NCBI GenBank assembly: GCA_039105265.1
Contig: JAPFFF010000010.1
Span: 2,914,001 to 2,978,000, forward strand
Source of the DNA: Tritrichomonas musculus
Lineage: Eukaryota; Parabasalia; Tritrichomonadida; Tritrichomonadidae
Direction: 5' to 3'
DNA: 64,000 nt
Positions 8,566 through 16,460 of the stretch are shown here, piece by piece. The notes beneath the pieces are model-generated. The model did no database searches, had not been told where the DNA came from, and was given only the letters and a program-made list of their open reading frames with translations. The position numbers and the translations under genes are program-made. Numbering within the stretch: the stretch's first letter is position 1; each line of letters begins with the position of its first letter.

Positions 8566-9876
8566 TTAAATGTAAAGCATCTTCTTAAATGGTAAGAATT
8601 GCATTTCAATGACAAATGATTCATTGTTTGGTACCAGAACAGGAATATTATTATGACGCCCTGAATATAATTCTATCCAAAATCGTTGATCAGTTGAGTT
8701 CAGTTTGAAGTACTTAATAGGACTGAAGTATATTTGACTATTGCCTAAATAATATTTATTTGATTGCTCAGCTATTGATGAATATACTTTACACGAATGT
8801 CTATCCCAAATATTTTTAAAATCTAATCTTCTGCACCATTTATCATTAAAATCATCAGGATTATTTTGGTATGGTTTATCTCCTATATTAAATAAATCAG
8901 CAAAATCAGTATTCTTATAGTTAGAATCTGTTCTATCACTTTCTCTAAAATTAATCTTGAAATCAACATAGAATAGACCTAATTCGACAAAATCATTTTC
9001 CCCTGGTATTGGTTTTGGTGTAGGTGTTGGTGTAGGTGTAGGTTCGTAATCTGTTATCTCTGGTGCCATATATATAAATGATGGTTTGGAAATTGTATTC
9101 TTTTCTAAGTTCTGTGGTGAAAAAATGGTTTCAATAAATGCTTTCTTATCATAATCATAATATCCATCCATTTGAAAATCGTTTCGGCTTCTATCAATCT
9201 TATCTTGGCGAAAGAGTGGAATAATATTTTCTTCATGCTCTTTAAACCAATTATCGATTTTTGTTTTATATTCTTGATACTTTTCTCGGGCATTAAATAG
9301 AAATGTTAACACATCTTTCACAAAATAGAAACGTCCAAATAATGGATTGATATATTCTTTAGTGATAGCTTTATATTGTTCCAATATTTTATTCCAAGAA
9401 TCAGCTGTTACTTTACAATCTTTTAAGAATGCTTCATTATATGTATTAAATACTTTATCTAATTGGTCATTTATATCATCAAATATTTTTCTCATATCAT
9501 TATCAGTCGATAACCAAGATATAACATGGATTGTTAATTCTATTTTTGATTTTTTTGGTAATTTGTCATATATTTCGTCATTATTTATTTCTTTATCTTT
9601 ATCCTTTGCCTTTTCTTCCTTTACCTTTTCATCAAAGTCCTTCCTCAAATATTTTCGAATGCTAAAATCAAATTCTAATTTTCTTCTTCGAGCCATTAAA
9701 TAAATACTTCTTACGCCTACAATTGATTCCCCTCTATTCGAAGTACACCATTCTTGAGGAAAATTAAAGTAATATCGATTAGGTTTGCTTGGGTCTTGTT
9801 CTCCATCTTCTAAAAAGTAAGCATATTCAATTGGTATAGGAGTTTGTTCTTCCGTCGGATTAAGTGTTGGATACAT
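8566..9876 (-). CDS. Penton/minor-capsid-like protein
   Basis: 436 aa from ATG at 9876; the reading extended to 9921 begins with an unrelated hydrophobic stretch and the chosen start has the A/T-rich leader of its neighbours. The N-terminal block (YYFNFPQEWCTSN, then ESIVGVRSIYL) and the C-terminal strand-rich block (FWIELYSGRHNNIPVLV, then FVIEMQFLPFKKMLY) are conserved in the element-2 homologue. The middle is Lys/Glu-rich and helical, with a Thr-Pro repeat (PTPTPTPTPKP, near 295). A jelly-roll end beside the integrase fits a vertex protein, but the family is assigned from pattern and context only. Confidence 0.55.
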   Translation of the reverse strand: MYPTLNPTEEQTPIPIEYAYFLEDGEQDPSKPNRYYFNFPQEWCTSNRGESIVGVRSIYLMARRRKLEFDFSIRKYLRKDFDEKVKEEKAKDKDKEINNDEIYDKLPKKSKIELTIHVISWLSTDNDMRKIFDDINDQLDKVFNTYNEAFLKDCKVTADSWNKILEQYKAITKEYINPLFGRFYFVKDVLTFLFNAREKYQEYKTKIDNWFKEHEENIIPLFRQDKIDRSRNDFQMDGYYDYDKKAFIETIFSPQNLEKNTISKPSFIYMAPEITDYEPTPTPTPTPKPIPGENDFVELGLFYVDFKINFRESDRTDSNYKNTDFADLFNIGDKPYQNNPDDFNDKWCRRLDFKNIWDRHSCKVYSSIAEQSNKYYLGNSQIYFSPIKYFKLNSTDQRFWIELYSGRHNNIPVLVPNNESFVIEMQFLPFKKMLYI

Positions 9877-10042
9877 TTTTATAAAAATATTAAAATATAA
9901 AAACAAAAGTGCAAAAACCAACCCTGAGAGGCCTTTTTCTGAATTACTTATAAAAGAGATCTACTTCAAATGAAATCCTTATTGAAAGGAGCCGTCCGTT
10001 AACTAGGGGAAGTTAATGGCCTCGATCAGGAAGATGGAAACT

Positions 10043-10233
10043 TAACTCAATAAGTTTTTTGTTTGCGGAATAATTGTTAACGAACAACTCACAACTTAGC
10101 CACAAATCCAAGTTTTCACAGATTTCACTCAAAGTCCACTCTTTCTCATAACTCAGAAAAAATGCGTTCCGGATATATGTCGAACCTAGGATGTTAGGTA
10201 GGGAGTTTAACCATTACGACACACGCATAGACA
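10043..10233 (-). mobile_element. tRNA-derived SINE candidate with 12-bp target duplication
   Basis: The 12-mer AAGATGGAAACT occurs at 10031-10042 and again at 10234-10245, framing 191 bases. Read on the minus strand the insert starts with a tRNA-like head: a TGCGTGT arm that pairs in five or six positions with GGAACGCA some 60 bases later, an A-box-like GTCGTAATGGTT and a B-box core GGTTCGA. The T-stem does not close, so it is not a working tRNA. No SINE of this sort is known to me in this organism. Confidence 0.4.
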
Positions 10234-10572
10234 AAGATGGAAACTCGATTTTGAATAAATATAAAACCAAATAAATATTGAAATATATTCTAATAACTCA
10301 AATAATATATTCAGAATTTAGTTTTAAAAATAAACCATCCAAAAATATTCTTGTATGTGGTCATAGCTCAATGGAAATATTTGGTGGAAAGTTACATGGT
10401 TCGAAAAATAGAAAGTTCGACATTTTTTATAAAAATTAATTTTATTAAATTATAACCATAAACTTGTAAAAATAATAAAAAATTTTATCTATCAATTTAT
10501 TAATAAAATTTTCTTTCACAAATATTATAATTTTAAAGGAAAAAATTTTATTTCTCAAATTTGATGAAAATT

Positions 10573-10650
10573 TTAGGATGCCACAGTGGCGGCATGTTCC
10601 GGTATATGTCGGCCTGTGACGGTATATGCCGGCATGTGGCGGTTTGAAAA
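10573..10650. repeat. GC-rich short repeat cluster
   Basis: In an otherwise very AT-rich stretch, variants of CGGTATATGCCGGCATGT and GTGGCGGCATGTTCCGG are repeated back to back with a period near 20 bases. The string GTTCCGGTATATGTCGG here resembles GTTCCGGATATATGTCG at 10169-10185 in the SINE candidate, so the two may be related. No coding or RNA role is evident. Confidence 0.5.
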
Positions 10651-10988
10651 ATTTAAATTCAAAAAGTGGAACAAAAATTTTGAAAAATTAATTAAAATTT
10701 ATAATAAAAAAAAAAATTTATATTCAAAAAGTGAAAAATAATATTAAAATATCTTGGTGTCTAGTTAACTTTTTAAGAATATTTTTATAAAATCTTTTCA
10801 AAATATTTGAGAGAAAAAAATACTTCTGACATAAAAATATTTGAGAGAAAATATTAACTCAATCAAAACTCAATTTTTCGGGGTCGTGCCTATACAAGAA
10901 ATACCGTATTTTCGGGTGTAGAATTCAAAAAACACCATTAGAAAGCTCAAAAACTACTCCATACCTTGGAAATGACATTGGCAGAATA

Positions 10989-11038
10989 GTGAAAGTAGAG
11001 AGTGTGTACTTACGATAGGTTTTCAGAGGGTATTTGGC
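10989..11038 (+). repeat. Direct repeat, copy 1, flanking the 100-aa gene
   Basis: About 50 bases beginning GTGAAAGTAGAG and including GTGTACTTACGATAGG and GGGTATTTGGC. It recurs at 11448-11498 at roughly 85 percent identity, 459 bases away, on the other side of the gene at 11062-11364. Could be paired regulatory sequence or the relic of a mobile cassette. Confidence 0.65.
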
Positions 11039-11061
11039 AAACAAAATAATACTAACACTTT

Positions 11062-11364
11062 TTACTCAAATATCTTATGGTGCTCATCAAACTTTCTATA
11101 TCGTGGTGCATCTTTTTCTCTTTCCCGATCATAATCATTATTATATTTCAAAACAGCTGCACGTCTAAATTTAGCATATCTAAAACCACTAAATTTGTTT
11201 CTTTCGTCCAAAACCTCAATTATAACATATCCATTAGAATCACATGTCCTGACGTCTTTAAAGGAATCATAAACTTGTTGGGTTTCACGAGAAGTATAAA
11301 TAGGATTTCTTAGAGTAAACTGCTTATATTGGGTCATAATCTTTAAATCTGATGGTGTGGTCAT
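11062..11364 (-). CDS. Unrecognised 100-aa protein between direct repeats
   Basis: A soluble, strongly charged small protein (MTTPSDLKIMTQYKQF at the start; Arg/Asp/Lys-rich C-terminal third). No transmembrane segment, zinc motif or known domain. It lies alone between two 50-bp direct repeats, away from both virus-like elements. Coding-like composition and a clean ATG support a real gene, but neither family nor function can be stated. Confidence 0.4.
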   Translation of the reverse strand: MTTPSDLKIMTQYKQFTLRNPIYTSRETQQVYDSFKDVRTCDSNGYVIIEVLDERNKFSGFRYAKFRRAAVLKYNNDYDREREKDAPRYRKFDEHHKIFE

Positions 11365-11447
11365 TTGTATAGTGTTGTATAAAAAAATAATAGAAATTTA
11401 AAAATGTGACAGTGTACTTGGCCTTGATGGATAATGGTGGGAAGTTA

Positions 11448-11498
11448 GTGAAAAAAGAGGCTGTGTACTTACTATAGGTTTTTCAGTAGGTATTTGGC
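11448..11498 (+). repeat. Direct repeat, copy 2
   Basis: Second copy of the repeat at 10989-11038 (GTGAAAAAAGAGG, GTGTACTTACTATAGG, AGTAGGTATTTGGC). Confidence 0.65.
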
Positions 11499-11549
11499 CG
11501 GAAGCTGAGGCCCGAGCGAGGGTGTACCTGAGCTTGGTGGCGAAGCGTG

Positions 11550-11580
11550 TAGGCGGTGGTGAGGTACGAAACACCGCCTA
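11550..11580. other. Perfect 9-bp-stem hairpin
   Basis: TAGGCGGTG at 11550-11558 pairs with CACCGCCTA at 11572-11580 across a 13-base loop. It lies in a GC-rich island (about 11500-11580) directly after the 3' end of the transposase-like gene. It may be a 3'-end signal or the end of a small repeat. Confidence 0.6.
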
Positions 11581-11583
11581 TAC

Positions 11584-12826
11584 TTAACTACTCTCATAAT
11601 AAAAAACCAAAAAATAAAAACAAATTTGCAGTAAAAACATTCTGTTTGAAAAACCAATTTCATTTCCATTGAATGCAAGAATTGATAAAGAAATTGGCAT
11701 CCAATATGCTGCTTCTACAAAGTTATGAGTTTCTAATAAATGAACAAAATTTGAAGGACTAAATAGCACCAAAGGTAATGAATCGTGCATTTTTGTGATT
11801 ATTTCATTTGACCAAATAATTTTTGGTAAATTTGGAAAAATTTTCATGAGCTTTTCGACGTTAAACCAATTGTCAGAATATGAAAAGCCAGAATAAATTA
11901 CAACATCAAACAAACGATATCGTAATCGTTTGATAAGATGGAGAAAATCTGTGGATACTTTAAATCTCAATGATTTTGAAAAAGATATTAAATTGTTTTT
12001 TAAGATTGAATTGATATATGATCTGAAGTATTCATCATGCAAGCAACAATAAGCTGAATCTCCATCAAATGAGTAAGTTAAAATTGTGATATTTCGATTT
12101 TTAAGATGATCACGTATATAATTAAGATTGCTTATAATTTCTTCATTAGCTTTTCCATTACATGCTGGTTTAATGTAGACAATAAAATTATTATACGAAG
12201 GATCATAAGGTTGAACTTGGAACACGAACGCGGCTTTTACAATTTTATTTGCATTTAAGTTTAAAAAATCACGAAATTCATTTGGATTTCGTAGAAAATT
12301 TTTAAAAATATTTTTTGATATTAAGATTTCATCATCTTTATCAAATATAAGTCCATCAAAAGTTGAATTTTTGTTTAATACAACATTAGGACTAAAATAT
12401 ATTGCATCGACTGCAAGACAAGCGTGTATTGTATTTGATTTCGATATGTGATTATGCTCTTTATAAATATCAACAATTTTAGATAAATTTTGTAAACCTC
12501 TCAGTTGTTCTGGGATTTTATTAGTAATTTCTCGAGTAATTCTATCAATCCTAGATTTTGGAGGGAACGATAATCTATCAGATAAAATTGAATAACAATG
12601 GGGATTAAGTGCATTTATTTCTAGAGATATCTGTAATATTTCTTCTTGATCTGCCATATTATTTGTATTTTTAGCAATTTCTAATTCTTCTTTTAAATCA
12701 TGATTATTTTGAGATAATTCTTTATTTCTTTTTTGCTCATATGATAATTTGCTTCTCTAATTTTTGGGCTTTATCTTGGTCAAATTTCCTTTTCCCATCA
12801 AATAGATAATCAAGCGACTGTTTCAT
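11584..12826 (-). pseudogene. Transposase-like gene, frameshifted near its N-terminus
   Basis: A 357-aa reading runs 12657 to 11584. Upstream, a separate short frame starts at ATG 12826 (MKQSLDYLFDGKRKFDQDK) and stops in TGA near 12738; the next frame continues with a coiled-coil-like segment (YEQKRNKELSQNNHDLKEEL) into the main ORF, so one base appears to have been lost or gained there. The body has SFDGDSAYCC and, further on, STDFLHLIKRLRYRLF. A DGD motif followed by an H-L-x-K-R-x-R signature recalls eukaryotic cut-and-paste transposases, but the family is not certain. The C-terminus is unusually hydrophobic and may have run into foreign sequence. Confidence 0.4.
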
Positions 12827-13889
12827 ATCGATTGGCCTTCTTTCTTAAATTTTATATCAAAAAGTTTAAATTTATTCTCAATTTTTCCAATAAATAAAAA
12901 TTTCATAAATATAAATATAAATAACAATATCTTAAAATTGAAGGAGCCATTTTCTAGTTTTTAATATAATTAGATACAGAATTTAAAACAAATTTTTTTA
13001 ATATTATTAATGATAAAAATCTTTCGGCCAATTTTTAGGAAAAATGATTTCTTCTTATTAACGTATAGTTTTTTTCATTTCTAACGTATTTTTTATAAAA
13101 AACTATAAATATCTAGATATTTTTCTATTAAAATTATGATATTTTGATTTAATAAATATTAAAAATTAATATTAAATGCATCTTATTTATATTTTTATAT
13201 ATTATATAGCCATAACAAAATTATAATGCTTTGAATAAATTTCAATTTTCTAATGCTTCTATTTGCTGATGGAATCAAAATTAACAAAAAATTTTTTGTT
13301 AAAATGAGAAGAACTTTTTAACCTACTTTTCCAATAGATTCAATAGGGTTTTCATTGAACACCGATCATGCTTCACTTAACTTTTTGAAATTTTGGCGGT
13401 AAAAAATGAAAAAATTTCGAAATTGTCATTCTTTTTTTTTCATGAATTTAAAGAGCTATTCCAAAATGATGCTATATTAATGATTTATATAGGTAGAATT
13501 AATAATCATTAAATTATCTCAAGACCGGGTGGAATGCAAAAAAAAATTTTCATATAATAATGTCACAAAAAAACTACCATTTTTTCATTTTTATATGTTC
13601 ATCATAATATTTTATTAAAATTATTATTTATTAATGATTATATATATAGGATTATTTTAATTTATTGGTTGATGTATTTCTATTATTTCTATTTCATGAG
13701 ATTTGATAATTTAATTTTTCAAATTGTCACTTCATTTTTTCAAGATCCACTAAGAATTTCTAAAATTCAAATATATATATATATTCTCCTAAAATATATC
13801 TTTATTTTTATATGGTTTTTATTTTTCAAAAATGCCTAAATAAAAAATTCATCTATTCTTTATTAGTTAACGATTACATATTTATTTAT
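12827..13889. other. AT-rich spacer
   Basis: Very A/T-rich DNA with homopolymer runs and no reading frame that looks coding on either strand. Composition changes sharply around 13.9 kb, where TCGA- and GATATC-rich sequence of element 2 begins. Confidence 0.6.
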
Positions 13890-13994
13890 AATAGGGTGTC
13901 ACTTTTTTATGCTGTAGATAGCGGAGTATATAGTATCTCATGATAGGAGGCACTTAGAGGGGTTTTGACGATAGATTTGAGATATCGTTATTAG

Positions 13995-14055
13995 CGGTTA
14001 GAAGGTCAATTATTTCGCCTTAACCGTCGAGAGGTCAATTGAATTCACCTTTCGA
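13995..14055. promoter_or_regulatory. Two tandem hairpins with related loops
   Basis: The first, 13995-14026, pairs CGGTTA with TAACCG and, past a two-base bulge, AGG with CCT. The second, 14027-14055, pairs TCGA with TCGA, G with U, and AGGT with ACCT. Both enclose AGGTCAATT and a TTC before the closing CCT, while the outer stems differ. Position: about 550 bases upstream of the KilA-N gene, near the left end of element 2. Confidence 0.45.
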
Positions 14056-14262
14056 GATACTGAAAAATATGAGATTTTCCTATCGATTTTCCGAACATCA
14101 TATCTCGATGAATACTCAATGGATTTAATTCGTTCCTTCACCATTCGATAGCTATGATTATTAAGAATAAAATATATATCATTTGATAATTAAAGATGAA
14201 TTCCAAGTGCATGAAATTTCGATGTTTTTCAAATATTTTTGTATTCTGCGAGATCCCTAGTT

Positions 14263-14397
14263 GATACTCATTATTCGTGATTTCATTGCTGATATACGTC
14301 GAAAATAAGTGAATATAAGCCCTTCGTCGCTAAGGCCGGAATTCCGGCCTTAGAAAATTCATTATGAAAATCATATATTTTTGATATATTTCGAGTA
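14263..14397 (+). repeat. 135-bp direct repeat A with perfect 24-bp palindrome
   Basis: Shares its flanks with repeat B (GATAC, TTATT, CGTGATTTCAT, GATATAC, then CGTCGCTA; on the other side GAAAATTCATTATGAAAATC and ATATATTTCGAGTA). The centre, 14330-14353, is a perfect palindrome with half-site CTAAGGCCGGAA. A regulatory site, replication signal or structured RNA leader of the KilA-N transcript are all possible. Confidence 0.75.
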
Positions 14398-14405
14398 CAT
14401 GGAAC

Positions 14406-14539
14406 GATACTTATTAATCGTGATTTCATACTGATATACATCAAAATCAAGCGATTATAAGACCCTCGTCGCTAGGAGGAGAATTCTCCTCCTAGAAAAT
14501 TCATTATGAAAATCATACATTTTCGATATATTTCGAGTA
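14406..14539 (+). repeat. 134-bp direct repeat B with a different perfect 24-bp palindrome
   Basis: Homologous to repeat A, but the central palindrome, 14472-14495, has half-site CTAGGAGGAGAA. Several bases differ from repeat A in the left arm and each is matched by the complementary change in the right arm, so symmetry is fully preserved. It ends 66 bases before the KilA-N start codon. Confidence 0.75.
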
Positions 14540-14605
14540 TCATATCGCACATCTCGAAATAACGTCAAACGCATTTTAATAAATTTTTTTATCGTTAATT
14601 TAAAT

Positions 14606-15349
14606 ATGTCTACAATAATTCATGAAACAATCAACTGCGGTTATGAATACATTCAATATAATAAGAAGCTGCGTATCATTCATTCCATTGATGATGACAT
14701 GTATCAAGTACAATCAATTATTAATGCTTGTCACTCTGAAAAATTATCTAAAGACTGGTATAGAAATCAAGAGACTAAAGAGTTATTAAACGCTTTTCGA
14801 AAAGATCGAGATTTAGGTGGTATAGAACCATGTATTATTAGAAGTGATGTTCGTGTTGATTTACGTGGATATTACGTTCATAGATTACTCGTTAACGATG
14901 TTGCTCGATGGGCTTCGAAAACATATGCTCTTCAAATATATAAACTCTTAGATGAGATGGCATCAGCTGAGCGTAAAGCGATGGAGTCGACGATTCAACA
15001 TCAACGACCTCGTATGGTGCCTAAGAATCACGAACATGATTACAGGTATCTCATATGGCGTGAATCAATGCCGAGTAATCCTAACGGAGTTATATTACAT
15101 CTAGTTCGTCGTAGTAAATCAACGTTCGATCAGGTACGTAAACACTATGAAAATGATAATGAGAGATGGTTCTATCGTGATAATCTCCCTATATCAATGT
15201 CAGTGAATAAAGACATTAAAGAAATCGTTAAGAATATAATTCCTGCTGGTGAATACGAGATGACAGGTTGCGATATCAGACTACATGTTAAATTCTTGGA
15301 TCGCCTCTATGAATCAATTAGCGAATACTTCGATGAGTTTCAGAAGTAA
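14606..15349 (+). CDS. KilA-N domain DNA-binding protein
   Basis: 247 aa, ATG at 14606. Residues about 10-110 fit the KilA-N fold of DNA viruses and phages: a beta-hairpin start, VQSIINACHSEKLSKDWYRN, TKELLNAF, the strand-turn GGIEPCIIRSDVRVDLRGYYVHRLLVNDVARWAS and a closing helix. The C-terminal half has a second compact domain (DYRYLIWRESMP, then VRRSKSTFDQVRKHY), similar in layout to the extra domains fused to viral KilA-N proteins. Likely a DNA-binding early regulator. It is the first plus-strand gene of element 2, downstream of the paired palindromes, which are candidate binding sites. Confidence 0.8.
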   Translation: MSTIIHETINCGYEYIQYNKKLRIIHSIDDDMYQVQSIINACHSEKLSKDWYRNQETKELLNAFRKDRDLGGIEPCIIRSDVRVDLRGYYVHRLLVNDVARWASKTYALQIYKLLDEMASAERKAMESTIQHQRPRMVPKNHEHDYRYLIWRESMPSNPNGVILHLVRRSKSTFDQVRKHYENDNERWFYRDNLPISMSVNKDIKEIVKNIIPAGEYEMTGCDIRLHVKFLDRLYESISEYFDEFQK

Positions 15350-15393
15350 GTTTGATTCATATATATTTTTACTTTTTTATTTCACCGTAAATA

Positions 15394-15669
15394 ATGTCTA
15401 AGAAAAACATCAACACCGAATTCTTCAACGAAACAGAAGTCATTAAATTACTTAAGAGTAAACAAGCTGATTCTGATTCTGAAACACTCCTTAACGAAGT
15501 TACTACACCTCAGAAATCAACAAGAGGTCGTAAGCGAAAATATCAAAGTGATGAAGAACGTATACTCGCTCGTAGAGCTCAACAGAAAGCGTATCGTGAG
15601 CGAAAGAAGAAAGAGTTACTCGAATTGAGAGCTCTTAAAGCTTCTTTAGAATCGACTCCAAATAATTAA
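15394..15669 (+). CDS. Small bZIP-like basic protein (homologue of 1368-1622)
   Basis: 91 aa with RGRKRKYQSDEERILARR and a basic helix RKKKELLELRALKASLE ending in a short Leu-rich heptad pattern. It matches the element-1 protein in the RGRKxKY patch and basic helix. In element 2 the gene has been turned around and follows the KilA-N gene by 44 bases, presumably on one transcript. Probable DNA-binding regulator or chromatin-like factor of the element. Confidence 0.65.
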   Translation: MSKKNINTEFFNETEVIKLLKSKQADSDSETLLNEVTTPQKSTRGRKRKYQSDEERILARRAQQKAYRERKKKELLELRALKASLESTPNN

Positions 15670-15681
15670 AAATATATATTT

Positions 15682-16443
15682 TTACAATAGCTTCATACGT
15701 GGGTTTTCACATGGGTTTACTTTAATGGTTACAAACATCGGACTCATTAACTTAACAGGTTGGTACTCGAAGTCAACGAGTTCTAATTCAATCTGCTTGA
15801 AGGAGTCTATGTTAACGATATTTTTGATGGGTTTCCCATACATTTCGAAATTATAAATAATCGGTGTTCCCTCTCTTATCGGATGATCGATGCTTGCTAT
15901 AATTGATGGAGTATATTCTTCATTACCGATATTAGATTGTATAGCTTTACCTTGCTTCGATACTAAATACAATTTATTATAGAAATCATGTATAGGTTTC
16001 TCTAAAGTATATGTGGTTCCTTCATGTAATACTTCATTGGGTTTAACGTTATACATTCCAGTAGCGAACCCTGCTAATCGTGTTATATTAGTGAACATTA
16101 AATCAACGTTTGGAGTTATCACCACCTGTTTCGCTGAATTTCTATTTACGTTCATTATCTTACGAACCCCTCTAGTATTGATATCGACTTCTAGAGCGGG
16201 CTTGATTTTCGATTTAAATCCCATGTGATATGAGTTATTAAAAGTAATCGCTCCTTCAAAATCTTCAACGTAATCGTTGAAGTGTACTTTAAAACCGATC
16301 TCATCATCATTAGTCATCACTAACACATCCCTAATATTTACCGACTCGACGTAATATTCGATATACTCACAGTTCCATGGAATCTGTACGTTAGTTTGTA
16401 TTCGATTATAATCTGGACCGGTGCTCTTCAGAGATAAAATCAT
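15682..16443 (-). CDS. Beta-rich protein, possible minor capsid (jelly-roll) protein
   Basis: 253 aa, strand-rich, without membrane segments. The C-terminal 70 residues (TPIIYNFEMYGKPIKNIVNI, then FKQIELELVDFEYQPVKL and SPMFVTIKVNPCENPRMKLL) have the alternating pattern seen at the C-terminus of single-jelly-roll penton-type proteins. No counterpart is visible in the sequenced part of element 1. It is divergent to the 552-aa fibre gene with a 17-base gap and convergent with the bZIP-like gene. A vertex or fibre-anchoring protein is plausible but unproven. Confidence 0.5.
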   Translation of the reverse strand: MILSLKSTGPDYNRIQTNVQIPWNCEYIEYYVESVNIRDVLVMTNDDEIGFKVHFNDYVEDFEGAITFNNSYHMGFKSKIKPALEVDINTRGVRKIMNVNRNSAKQVVITPNVDLMFTNITRLAGFATGMYNVKPNEVLHEGTTYTLEKPIHDFYNKLYLVSKQGKAIQSNIGNEEYTPSIIASIDHPIREGTPIIYNFEMYGKPIKNIVNIDSFKQIELELVDFEYQPVKLMSPMFVTIKVNPCENPRMKLL

Positions 16444-16460
16444 TTTAAGTCAGTTAAAAG

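Larger units (their letters stand above)
1..9930. mobile_element. Virus-like element 1 (Maverick/Polinton-type), left part outside the window
   Basis: Twelve complete genes and one partial gene are tightly packed with gaps of mostly 2-70 bases. The minus-strand block carries a retroviral-type integrase, an A32/FtsK-like packaging ATPase and a double-jelly-roll-like major capsid protein, the hallmark set of Mavericks/Polintons. Gene order from about 9.9 kb downward is penton-like, integrase, ATPase, small virion protein, unknown, MCP, then accessory genes. The same core order recurs in element 2. No DNA polymerase B or adenain-like protease is visible; they could lie left of base 1. The right boundary near 9.93 kb is set only by the end of coding. 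No terminal inverted repeat or target duplication was identified. Confidence 0.8.
9931..11061. other. Non-coding stretch with tRNA-like and GC-rich repeat pieces
   Basis: No credible protein gene. It holds the SINE candidate at 10043-10233, a second tRNA A-box-like string (TAGCTCAATGG at 10364-10374) with a poor B-box 34 bases on, an AT-rich segment, a GC-rich cluster at 10573-10650, and a direct repeat at 10989-11038. Confidence 0.6.

Noticed and set aside
10355-10432. A tRNA gene on the plus strand
   Set aside because: There is a good A-box-like TAGCTCAATGG, but the B-box is poor, the boxes are only 34 bases apart and no cloverleaf closes.
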